A stretch of 64,000 nt of DNA from Oreohelix idahoensis. Its lineage: Eukaryota > Mollusca > Gastropoda > Stylommatophora > Oreohelicidae. Positions 32,350 through 44,136 of the stretch are shown here, in pieces. The notes beneath the pieces are model-generated. The model ran no database searches and was not told where the DNA came from. It saw nothing but the letters and a program-made list of their open reading frames with translations. The stretch covers positions 502,001-566,000 of the forward strand of contig JAMPIV010004470.1 in assembly GCA_024509875.1 (NCBI GenBank), written 5' to 3'. Made by a program: the position numbers and the translations under genes. The first letter of the stretch is position 1, and every line of letters begins with the position of its first letter.

Positions 32350-35338
32350 TTTGGGTTAGAGCAGATATGTTTTATTTATTATGTACATGTAGCGATTAAT
32401 TTAGGATGGATTCATTCATTTGCATGATGGCCAACTGTAAATATTTGATTCTTCAACAGCATTGGTTTTCGTAGAAATAACTTTTAATAGTCTTTACTTG
32501 AAAAATTGAATTTGGTCAAATACAACAAAGTCTTTGATAACTGCATATTTACAGCAATGTACAAAATTCGTGCAAAACATCTGGTATCATTTCATTAGTG
32601 CTAAATTCCCTTTGCACCTTTTTTCTAAACCTTCATTTTGAATATGACTGAGCTTCTCGTTTCTACTGTGTTCCTACGTTGGGTATTTAGATTCTGTCCT
32701 TGCAAATATACTGCCGGCTCTTCAGTATAGTTCCTTATTCAAAAGCTTTCTTTTAAATCATGTGGGAATCCATAGGTTTAATGTTTTCCAATTCAAGGGG
32801 CATTCTTTCTCAGCAAGGCTTTGTTTCATTTTCATTGGATCTTCGAACCTAAGTCTGCTGTAGCTATGGCTGTGTGATCTATTAACCAAGTGTAATTATT
32901 TGTAGTCAATACTTACAAATGTTCGAAACACAAAATCACACAACATCCTAGAATGCACATTTGATAAATAAGTGTGAAGTTGATCTCCTCAACTAAGAAT
33001 TTCACAGCCCTAGACTAAACACGTCTGCTGGGGTTCGTTATCTTTTCCTCTCGGAATGGCGTCCCGTTCTAAATCCTGCCGGCAGAACAATACTGAGCTC
33101 CTGATTGGTCAGGGAGATCACATGACTACCTATGGCATAACCGAAGCGAAGCTACCCTAGTTAAAATTTATGTCAATTATCTTCTGTTTCTCATATTATA
33201 TTAATTTATATGTTAATCTGTGCTTCCTTCGTCTTTTTAGTGGAATATAGTCTGTATCTGAAGAAATCACGGTATACACGGCTACATACAGATCCCGGGG
33301 CCCTGCAAATGTATCCCGTAGGGAGACATTTGTATACTATCAATATGCCCATTTATCAAAAAAATTTTCTAATTAAAAAAAATTTTCAGAAAAATTTAAA
33401 GTCCAAAAAATGTTCTAAGTTTTAAAAATGTTTCGGAAAAATTTAACCTAATTCCTACACTGGGGTCCTATGTCTATATGAGATCAACTTCTATATAAAA
33501 ACTTAGTGATGGACATCAACTTCAAAAAAATGTTAACTATCCAGCATTTTACAACATTTTTCATCAAATTTTTAAATTGGCAACACTGACCAACAAAATA
33601 TTCCCAACCTCATCTAATATAGAAGGTCGTCACTAAAAAATGTGACGAGTGGCAACACTGGGAAATATGAGCAACAGTATTCATTTGCATAAGTCAACTG
33701 CATTAAACGTAATCCAAGTGCATGTTGACAACATACTGTTAGTCATTGTGGGGAGCAAGGTGCAATATCATTTCTGTTTCTATCATTGGTTCCATATCCC
33801 AAGGCTTCAAGTACTCTAAAAATGTTGAAGTTATTTTCTTCCTGATGTTTCATAATCATGGGTGTAATTTATTGATTTAGTTTCCAAGTATTTTACTCTT
33901 TATTCGTAGAGTTTTTTTGTTTTTGTTTTTTTTTGAAGGTGTCCACATCCTTATTGTCATGTTGATCTTCTTTCCATAAAACAGTTTATCCTTCCTTGGT
34001 TATCTATCATGTTTTCTTTTCTATCAAATGCTGTGGTTGCTCATTGTTATTATAAAAAAAACAACATCTCTAGGCATATGGGTGAAGATGTCTAAATATT
34101 ATAATGTAACCATTAACATGTTAACATGCAATCATATTTTACACAATAAAAGCATTAAAACCTCATGGCTTATATTTTATATACTTGTGTCTGAATGTTT
34201 CCTGTATTTGACAATTTCCAAATGGTAAGTGTATGAATTCGTTCCAAGTCCATCACTGTAGAAAATGTTCTATATTACATTTTTTTTTCAAAATGTGCGA
34301 TGTTTGTCTCCAATATCTATACAGGTAATACGTCTGGTAATGATCCTTTCCATTTATGATTTAGCCATTTCTAATTGTTTGAAATCCTTCTTTTTCTTTA
34401 TGGCGTTACAAAATTCCATGCTATGGGGATCCTGTCTAGTTCTCCTGTTATAACTAGAAATACATCCTTAGTGAACCTTATGGGCTGTATTTGTCAATAT
34501 TTCTCAACAATACATCATACCATCATATATATATAACCATCAACTCAAATGTCTCAATTCAGTAACAATAATACAAGAACATTTTTTTTTTATATTACAG
34601 TATTTGCATTGTCAACACCAGTTCTGCCTTCGCAGGTCGAAGGTTTCTCAGAACTATATGATGTTTATAACATCTGCTGCTACAGCTAGATGATCCATTT
34701 ATTTTTCTCAAATTCATAACAATTTAAGTCAATTCCTATGGGGCATGAGGGTACACGTATTCCAACTGCAATCCTTGATTCAGCAATATGGATATCCAAT
34801 CTAGGTACTCTTTTATAATATTATATCCATCCATTGTATGTGGATCCATGACACTTCGGTCTGTGGGGTTACATTGTTCTTGGTCCATATATCATAAGGG
34901 CGATCCAAACTCAGTATTGTCACAATGTTTCAATCATATTCCAATCCTCTGGTTTGTTTTATTATTTAATAGTTCCATTACTTTGGGTGGTCAATCTTTT
35001 TTTTTTTTCATTTAATCCAGGATTATCATAATTCATTTGCGTCTCTTGTTCAATGATAATCCATGCATTTATGGTTCTCATATGTAGCAATCATATTCCT
35101 TGATTTGCTCTATGTTCCGAAATTCCGGAAATTTCCATTTTTTTTTCTGTTATCTTTGAAACTACTTAAAATTATTCATTATCCCATTTTAATGTGAGCA
35201 TTAGTGCATAAACCGCACAGCAAAACATTAGTTGTGTCACATAAAATTTCACCATAATAGAAAATGGCATCTTCATCATCACAAAACAGATGCTTCTTCC
35301 TTAAATAGGACATCAGTGGTATCATCCGGTAATGGGGT

Positions 35339-35580
35339 ATTCAATGTGGGGTCAGCATATACAAATGCTATAGAAGGGTATTTCATTTGCTAAGTCAGCA
35401 TGTGCAAATGCTATTGTTAACATGGGGCAAAGGCAGCATCAACAAATAGTTGCAATTTATTCAATCTGGGGTCAGCATATGCAAATGCTCTCAAAGGATA
35501 TTTCCATTTGCAAAAAATCAGCATGCGCAAATGTCATTGGGGTACTTGTCATAGGCAGTATCAACAAAAACTAGTTGCTC
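35339..35580. repeat. Diverged 120-bp tandem duplication
   Basis: Copy 1 (35339-35458) and copy 2 (35459-about 35580) share ATTCAATSTGGGGTCAGCAT, GCAAATGCT-type words and GGCAGYATCAACAAA in the same order. CATTTGC and GCAAATG words recur on both strands, so small hairpins are possible. Confidence 0.7.
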
Positions 35581-36969
35581 ACTCTGATGTGGTGATTTAT
35601 TTTTTTCTTGTCTACTATATCAGCTGCTAATCTCATGGCAGTCAATGTTATATGGCATTTGCCTATCATCATGTCATCATTCATGTACATAACAAATTTT
35701 GTAATAAACTGTCATTCAGTATCATTTAGATGTGTGAGTGTGGCATATAAACATATAACAATCCTATAAAAACATTCAAAATGTGTTATCTTTTTTCTTT
35801 ATGTCTTTTCTCTTTTCATTTTTTCTTTTCAAGTTCATTTCTTTTTTCATTTTTCAGTTTCATTTCTCTTTTCTGGTTTGCAATTTTTTCTTTGCAATAT
35901 GTCAAAATTTCAATTCTTTTCTGACAATGTATCACAATTACAAGAGAATGATAATAATCAGTTCACTAAACACTAGAGATATTCCCAATTCTAAACAATA
36001 GGGCTGCAAGCAATAGTTAAGGTCAGAAAAGAATTAACATAGTAGTGACTGCTGTCAATAAGGAGTGAGGAGAGGATACTGTAAGTTCTTGATAGATAGG
36101 GGACAATTTAAGATCTCCTGATTACAACATTATTGTAATTCGAAGGGATGGAAAGTGATTTGGATAGAAAAACTCATGTCTAGACTGTCATCTCAAAATA
36201 GTGGAAAGAAAAATAGTAAGTTAAGGAGGTGTGATAGTGGAGTGAGGAAAATCTTACCATAGCGAGTTAAAGGTTGGATATACAATTTCTTTTGCAACGT
36301 AAACAAACTTTTTTTTGTGAACATGCTAAGATAAATAAATCCTGTGGAGAAAATAGGATAGTATGCCATACTAATTACAGATGTCATAGTGGTGTCAGTG
36401 TGATGGATCGAAATGATACATAATAGATGAGTTAAGATAATTGGGAACAAAGATATTAGTATCAGGTAAGAAGAAAATTACTCGTGCAAGGGTGCCTGCA
36501 TGAAGATGCACGGACAATGAATCACTGGGCTCTGGAACTGTAAGGACAAGAAATCTAGTGAATGAAGCGTGGATTATGCTTAGTTACAAAAGTATAGATC
36601 AATGTTACAACAGAATCAGTGGAACACATGTGCTATAAGTGAGGTTGTGTAAGTTAACATTTTAAACATCAAAAACTGTCTGACTAATAAGTGTGTCTGT
36701 AAACAAGGAACATTGTATCTTTTGTGTCATCTTTATTTCACAAAACCATAAAATGTCTAACTAGAATTATCTGTGGGCTGTTCTTGAGTGTTCGCTGGTC
36801 ATCAGTAGTGGTATGGCTGGGAAAAACTTTCTGGCATTAAGGCATCGAGAACTGTCAAATTGAACATAGTCTGAAAATAGAGTACATTTAAAAACGTTAG
36901 TACATAATATTCACTTTTGCGTTGACCGTACATGGGATGGCATGTACATGAAGATACGAGGGGCGTGTT

Positions 36970-38135
36970 TCAGCAAAGTTTTAGTAGTAGGTCCTTTAGT
37001 TTTTCAGCCATTTCCAACTTTTCAATGTCTCGACTGGTTAGGCGAGCATCATATTGAGCAACTGTGGGTACTGTAGGCGATACAACATTGGCTGAGTGTT
37101 GGGGCGCTGAAGACATCGACGAATGCGGTGATGGTTTAACATCTTTTGATTTGGAAGTAGGTGTATGTTTCGCCTTGATTTTTCGTCTGACCTGATTCTG
37201 CGGTACGTTAACACTGTTTACCGTTAGCACAGTAATTTGCACACTGTTGCTTTTGACAGGTTGGTGGTAAACTGAAGAAAATGGTACCGATTGTGATGTT
37301 GCCTGGGGCTGTATGGCTAGGACTTCTCGGCTGGGTTTTGAAACATGCCTACGTTTCTTCAAAATTTTTCGTCTGATATGGTTCTGCGGCATGCGAGGAA
37401 TCTTGGTGACAGGAGGTGAGTTGTCAGATTCTGTTTTATAGGCGCGTTTGACACTGGAGCTGACTGGTACAAACAAGGTGCTATCCGCATCACTAGTTTC
37501 AATACTACTGGTTGTGTCTGGTAAATCAATGTCTGTTTCTCGTTCATATACGTCTACCATTTCTCTGTCATTTTGTTCGTTGGGGTCTGACAAAACTGCA
37601 CTGGGGTTGAAACTGTTGTTTCTCATTTCTTGTTGCGTATCGTCTTCATAAGGATTGGTGGTATATGGTTCAACAAACTGCTTGGGGATCGTTTCTTCAG
37701 GATCTGATTGTTCGGAACGACCAATCTTGTTCTTTTGGTATAGCAGTGCTTGGTTGTCACTAGTATTCCAACTGGAGCTGCCTGAACTGGGAGTGTGGTA
37801 CGTATCGACTGACGAATCGTCACTGCGGGAGAAAGTTTGAGTGTGGATAAACGTTGATTTGGTATTATCATCTCTTGACGTTTGAGGCATGATTTCTTCA
37901 TTTCTAATACGCAGGTCTCTGTCTTGGAGTCGATTACGCAATTCTGCCGGCGGGATATCTTCTTCGCTCTCGGACGAGTCTCTTTGTTGTCTTGCTCGAT
38001 ATATTACATCGGTGGGTGGTCTGGGTACGTGGTCGTACTGGTACACAGGCGTCGTTTGCTCTGTAATTTTGTATCCATCTAACCATCGATCGTCGAATTT
38101 TGAGCTGCGGACATGTTTCTTGTAGTATACTCTGT
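36970..38135 (-). pseudogene. Element F integrase C-terminal domain and long tail
   Basis: From about 38135 the frame reads LPTFKVGDRVYYKKHVRSSK, an SH3-like integrase C-terminal motif. It then runs open to a stop at 36970-36972. The tail is about 340 residues, acidic and Ser/Thr-rich, with two basic repeats: PQNHIRRKILKKRRHV (about 37340-37391) and PQNQVRRKIKAKHT (about 37155-37206). It ends in a Lys/Leu-rich helix (SRDIEKLEMAEKLKDLLLKL). There is no chromodomain, RT or envelope-like feature. A tail of this length is unusual. It stays open although the integrase upstream is frameshifted. Confidence 0.6.
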
Positions 38136-39157
38136 CTCCTACTTTGAACGTTGGTAGCTTGGCTGATTTATCATGTTGTTTCTGCTTTTTGTGAAATGCC
38201 TTCTGCGTATTACGGTGTGCAATCTGGTGAGCCTTCTGCTTTTTTTAAGGATTATTTCTATGGGGTCTTCTCCCATGTATTTCCGCTGTGGACGAAGGAG
38301 GTTGTCTAAAGGAAAATTTGGTTCCCTTCCGTACAGCATGTAAAATGGTGACATCCCTGTGGTATCATTCACATTTACTCGGATGGCTTCAAGAGCTTGG
38401 TTAATGTATAGGTCCCAGTATTGATGGTCCCTTTGATATATTTACTAATAATATCATGTAGGGTGGCATGCATGCGTTCATTTCTGCCATTTGCATTAGG
38501 ACAATAGTAACTGGTTATAGTATGTTCAATATTCAGCTGATGTAAGGTGGCTTTAAATGGGTTACCGATAAACTGTTTACCGTTGTCCGAAATGATTCGT
38601 TTTGGACAGCCATGCCTGGGGATGAATTCTTGTAAAAAAATTTGCGTGATGGACTGCGATGTAGCATCACTGAGTGGGTAGCTTTCTGGCCAAACAGAGT
38701 ATTGGTCAACTATGTGCAGGAGGTATTTGTTGCCTGATTGGTTGAGTGGGTAGGGACCTGATATGTCAATGCTCACTGTTTGCATGGGATAATGGGAAGG
38801 TTGCATTTCTTGAAGGGGAATTAAATTTGGCTTCATGTTTCGCAATTTACATGTTTTGCAGGTGGCCACGTACTCTGTAAAGTCTTTGTACATGGTTTGC
38901 CAATAATACCTTGTCTTTATGACATCAATTGTTTTGTCTCTTCCCATGTGCCCGTTGTTATCATGAAACTGTAGCAGTACTTCTGGGATTAGATGTGCTG
39001 GAATAACTTTTCTTAGTGTCCCTTTTTGTTTAGGATCAATATAGTATAGAGCTCCATCCGTTGGGTGTACTGTAAAATCTTTACTTTTTGTTGGGTTTTT
39101 CTTTACGTATGTGAGCAGTTTGACAATTTCTGCATCTTTTGCTTGTTCTACTCTCAT
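38136..39157 (-). pseudogene. Element F gypsy-type integrase, frameshifted
   Basis: 39157-38375 holds the zinc domain (HDNNGHMGRDK...CKTCKLRN) and the catalytic core (SIDISGPY, ISDNGKQF, SYYCPNANGRNERMH), so the D, D and E positions are present. A 1-nt shift near 38430 moves the text to the frame of 38372-38139 (INQALEAIRVNVND, SPFYMLYGREP). A second shift falls at the T7 run 38240-38246. The region right of 39157 shows no RT or RNase H, so this is a 5'-truncated standard-order gypsy element or an integrase-derived (Ginger-like) transposase gene. The former seems likelier. Confidence 0.72.
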
Positions 39158-40984
39158 GTGTGACGGGTTGGTTGGTGTGTTTGCTGCTGTTCCTTCGTTC
39201 TTCTATTTTTGATTGAAGAGTAAAGTCACTCTCTAGACGTAGTTAATGTTTGGTATTGATGGTTAGCTCTGACCATCAGAACATCCCTTCGACGTTCTGA
39301 TTTGCATATTATATATTAGTTGATTTCCCTTGTGGGAGAGCTATCGTGCTGGAAAACGTAAACATTAACAGCTGTGAACCAAACCCGAAACGTAAGTAAA
39401 AGATCAAGCCTTCTGTTCTGAGTCCACATGTATTGAGGTTCATACAAAAGACGATATCCGACATTCACAAAACTTCATGTACAGTTCAGCATAACAATGA
39501 ATTCCAAATAATATCAGTAAGTATCCGTCCGTGTCAAAACAATATGTTAGATGAACATCGTGGCTATATACGTGCGCTGTTGTAGTCAACAGCCAGAAAT
39601 GAGCGCATGAGTTCTTGACAGCTACAATTTGAATCATAATGCGATTCTCCTTCCATCATTTAATTTAATTTAATTAATCTCATACTTAGATTAATATCCG
39701 AACTGACCCTGAGTTCTACATTGATTCATATATATAATATAGGCTATATACTAAGCCTTTTCCTTGGAAGAAATACAAGACACGACTTTCTTGCTTGACG
39801 GATAGCGTAACAAGGGCAATGTAACCAAGTCACCCAGCGTGACCTTCCCAACGCGAATGCGTCATAATCTCCGCATATATTTCGCGTTCAGTATACAGTA
39901 AAATATCGACATATTCTATAAATGTTAATGACCCCTAAACGTTGCGCACGGTTAAACCCCAGCAGACGCCGTCATTTAAAATAACCCCGTAACAGATTTC
40001 CTGTCAGACGGGGGAAAAAAATCTATTAGATAGATTTTTTTTTGAACAATATAAATCAAATTATCAAAAATTTAACAAAACCCGACGTATGACCTACGAT
40101 GTTCTATCTAGAACAGTGTCGTGGTCATGTCAGTAATACCTTATAATAAATCAACGTCATATCATGCATATAACTTATATTAAACAAGGAAATGTCACTG
40201 TCACTAACTAATTAACTAATTAATTTGTTGTATGTATCGACTAACTAATAATGTGAGGTGTTATTAAAATTATTCTAACTAATTAAAATTAAAATAATTA
40301 ATTATAATATGTACGTATGGTACTAACTAATTAATATCTAATTGAAGAAAATGAGAAATAGTATAAGAGAGTAAAAGAAATAAAAATTGAGAAGTACGGA
40401 CAATTAAAACTAAATATTAAAGTATACATTAAATTAGAATGCGTGTGAAAATGAAGTGTAAGGATAGATACCTAATTAAATTAACGCAATCAGAAGAAAA
40501 GAACAGAAAAAATTCATACATTTTAACTATAAATATGAAATGTCATAATCTAATATCTATTACCTTAATAATTACACTAATTAAAAGGTTTAATTGGTGT
40601 GATATTATTTTGTTTCATCTTTTCTTAGTATATTTTATTTTTTTATTTCATCACACTTTAACTTTATTTTATTATATATTAATTTAATAACTAGAAAATT
40701 TAACAATATCGGACATGAAGATCCAATCGTTGTTACCTCCTATTGACTTGTATGAAAGTTCATTAAAACCCAAGGTTGATATTATCGAATTATGATATGA
40801 TTATCCAATCATCGTTAGTTCATTTATTAAACTTTGAACGTAAATTGAATAAGTCATCATCGTATCTGTCCCTTCTTCATCAGAGATTGTTCCTTTTTAA
40901 CAGTTTTCAATCGAAATGAGTGATACGCAAAGTGGAAGTGAAGTCCAAATTTTCAAACGATCCGTAAAAATTGATATTTTGATC
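39158..40984. other. AT-rich interval between remnants F and E
   Basis: There is no recognisable gene. 40200-40700 is very AT-rich with many ACTAACTAATTAA-type words, like the leader of element A at 6200-6250. LTR ends for E or F may be hidden here, but I could not pair any sequence with the other side of either element. Confidence 0.5.
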
Positions 40985-41966
40985 ACAATAGTTTATTTCG
41001 AAATGTCCTTATTTAAGTAGGAAGTCCAACTGAAGTGTTGTATATTCTGACGTGGCATTAATACCGTTCATAGCAAATGTAATGCTTGCTTAGTCAGAAA
41101 ATTTTCTAGAAATAGTAATATTCATTCAGAATCCGTAGGATGTCTGGACAACGTATCGGCTATGACGTTCTCAGTTCCTGGTATCGACTGTATTTCGAAC
41201 TCATATGGTTGCAACGCAATAGCAAATCGTGCAAGCTTTGGACTTTTATGGTTTGAACGACGTAATGCTGCCACAGATTTCTGATCAGTCTGGATCAGAA
41301 ATGGAGATCCCAGCAAAAATTTTTCTAGTTTGGTAATTGCCCAGATTACGGCGAGCAATTCTCTGTCTACAGTCGAATATTTAGTCTCCGGAGGTTTCAG
41401 CTTGCGTGAGATATAAAGTACAGGGTGAAGGACATCATCATGATATTGGAGTAGACAAGCCCCGAGTCCGTAATTACAATAGTTTATTTCGAAATGTCCT
41501 TATTTAAGTAGGAAGTCCAACTGAAGTGTTGTATATTCTGACGTGGCATTAATACCGTTCATTGCAAATGTAATGCTTGATTAGTCAGAAAATTTTCTTG
41601 AAATAGTAATATTCATTCAGAATCCGTAGGATGTCTGGACAACGTATCGGCTATGACGTTCTCAGTTCCTGGTATCGACTGTATTTCGAACTCATATGGT
41701 TGCAACGCAATAGCAAATCGTGCAAGCTTTGGACTTTTATGGTTTGAACGACGTAATGCTGCCACAGATTTCTGATCAGTCTGGATCAGAAATGGAGATC
41801 CCAGCAAAAATTTTTCTAGTTTGGTAATTGCCCAGATTACGGAGAGCAATTCTCTGTCTACAGTCGAATATTTAGTCTCCGGAGGTTTCAGCTTGCGTGA
41901 GATATAAAGTACAGGGTGAAGGACATCATCATGATATTGGAGTAGACAAGCCCCGAGTCCGTAATT
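40985..41966 (-). repeat. 491-bp tandem duplication at the 3' end of element E
   Basis: 40985-41475 and 41476-41966 are direct repeats differing at about five bases. Each contains the end of RNase H (LEKFLLGSPFLIQTDQKSVA to ADTLSRHPTDSE) and about 120 bp past the stop. The right copy is contiguous with pol. Segmental duplication happened after insertion or during reverse transcription. Confidence 0.92.
41122..41358 (-). pseudogene. Duplicate RNase H end (left copy)
   Basis: This is the 78-codon RNase H C-terminal half, detached from pol by the 491-bp duplication. It is identical in protein to 41613-41849 except for one residue near the start (Ala for Ser). Confidence 0.85.
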
Positions 41967-44136
41967 ACTCGCATCTGTACGTAGAACAAACTTTTTAGAG
42001 GCATCTGATAATCTTAAAACAGGTGGGCATGAAAAAAATGTTCAAGATAGTGCGAAAAGTTTTGTCACATTCGTCTGTCCAATTTATCCTTAATGGCATG
42101 TTCTTCTTCAATAACGATGACAGGACAACCGTGATGGATGATAAGTGAGGTACAAATCTGCTATAGTATTGGATTAACCCTAACAGACTCCTAACCTGTT
42201 TCTTCGTTTGAAAAAAAAAGGTTTGAGGAACAGATAAATTTAGTATTTTAGAAACCGTACTGGGAATTGTTTGGATACGTCCTGATCCAATAATGTGGCC
42301 CAGGAATGTTATCTCATTACACGCTATTTGAATTTTAGTTGGTTTAGCGGTTAAATGGTTATCCCGCAATATTTCCAAAACTGATTTAAGACCCAAAAAA
42401 TTTTCCTCAAATGATGAACTAAACAAACATATGTCGTCAATGTAGGTAATTATATCTGATCTACCTGCTAAAATTTTTCGCATCATGCGAATAAAGGTAG
42501 CTGGAGCATTCATTAGCCCAAAAGGCATCACGTTCCACTGGTAAAGACCTTGTGGAGTTGAGAATGCTGTGTAGTATTTGGCTCTTTCGGTTAGTGGAAT
42601 CTGCCAATAACCTTTGGTTAAGTCAATTTTAGTGAAAAGTGTAGCATTGGATAGACGAGGAAGTAAATCGTCAAGGATAGGATGTGCTTCGCTATCAGGT
42701 ACTGTCTGCGCATTAAGTTTCCTATAGTCAACACATAAACGTATGTTGTTGTCCTTTTTCCGGACAATGACTAAAGGAGAAGAAAATGGAGATGTACTAG
42801 TCTCAATAATACCTAATGATATCATCTGTTCGAGTTCCTGAGATGTCTTACTCAGAAAATGTAGAGGTACAGAATAAGGATGAACACGAATTGGTGTATC
42901 ATCGTTAAGAATAATATCGTGACTAATTACAGATGTGCAACCCGGTACATCAGTTAACACATCTGGGAAAGATTGTAGAAGATCAGCAATGCGTTGATGC
43001 TGTTGCGGTGTAACCGTAGAAGAAATGGTCACATCACGCCAAGATTTAGTAGATGGGACAATAAGTACAGGTATAGGCATCTGCACTTCAGGAAAAAAAG
43101 ATTCTTCCTCCTGTATAACAGATAGATTAGAATAATGACAAGTAGATACAGTATTGTCATCTAGTTCATGAAAAATTGACTGTAAGTGTATAGGACGTGT
43201 ATGAAATTGCTTGAGCATATTAATATGGAATATCTTTCTGTGTCCCTTGATATCTAAGACGTAATCAACGTCTGAAATTTTATCAGTAACCTGATAAGGA
43301 CCAGTCCATGAGATCAATAACTTATTGTTATTGTGAGGGAGTAATACATAAGCCTCATCGCCTGGGAATAATTGGCGTAATCGTCTAGATCGATTTTGTA
43401 TAGATCGAGCCTTAGCTTTTGCAGCCTCAGAAGAAGCTGTTGCCAATTGGCAAGACTCAATAATATTATTCCGAAGATTAATCACATACTCATAAGATGA
43501 CTGAGTGTCCTGAGTCATATCTGCATCAATTAATAAATCTTTTATCAGTCCCATAGGACCTCTCGGAGGGGCACCAAAAACTAACTCAAAAAGAGAGAAG
43601 CCAGTTTGTTCATGTGGCACCTCTCGGTAAGCAAACAGGACAGCTGGGAGTGCTCTGTCCCAGTCCTGAGGGTGTTTAACAGTAACCTTATGTAAAAGTT
43701 GTTTAAGCGTACGGTTAAGTCTTTCAACTGCACCGTTACTCATGGGATGATAAATGCTACTCAAATTTCTATCAATGTTCCAGGTTTTCATTACTTCCTT
43801 CATGGTATCGGATATAAACTGCGACCCATGGTCAGATAATAATTTTCTAGGAAACCCTATTCTAGAAAAAATTAGATGTAGTGCATCAGCTACATCTGTG
43901 GTAGTGGTGGTCTTCAATGGAATGGCTTCTGGCCATCGTGTGCATAAATCAATGCACGTGAGAACAAATCTATGTCCTCTCGCAGATGGTAGAAGTGGAC
44001 CAATTATATCTATGGCCATCTTGTCAAAAGGTCGTACTGAGATATCGCACGCCTGAATAGGCGCCGTGTGAAAAGCTCCACGTGCTTTCACTTCCTGGCA
44101 TGTAGTACAGGAACGTACATACTGCGAAATATCCCG
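41480..44136 (-). pseudogene. Element E integrase, RT and RNase H
   Basis: 44136-41995 is open after a stop at 44137-44139. Integrase core motifs are MAIDIIGPL, LSDHGSQFI and MSNGAVERLN, followed by a WTGPYQV motif. RT has KIDLTKGYWQIPL and catalytic YIDD (42433-42444). A 15-nt in-frame poly-T/CAAAC insertion (TFFFQ) lies at 42206-42225. The frame shifts at the A7 run 42032-42038, after which RNase H is read to 41613. Integrase lies upstream of RT. With the two stops reverted nothing else would block most of pol, so decay is modest. Confidence 0.87.

Larger units (their letters stand above)
31306..36969. other. AT-rich interval without recognisable genes
   Basis: The interval is mostly AT-rich with T-runs. 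The ORFs are short and lack motifs. The only features I can support are a 48-codon ORF (32203-32349) and a diverged 120-bp tandem duplication (35339-35580). Host introns, untranslated sequence or old transposon debris are all possible. Confidence 0.6.

Noticed and set aside
33015..33034. Inverted 14-base match (AACCCCAGCAGACG) to 39955-39968, considered as terminal repeats of element F
   Set aside because: No extended similarity and no target duplication; a 14-base match is expected by chance in 64 kb.
33055..33159. 34-codon ORF starting MASRSKSC near a CCAAT-like and E-box-like sequence
   Set aside because: Too short, with no domain; the likeness to the MASRS start at 48690 is only five residues.
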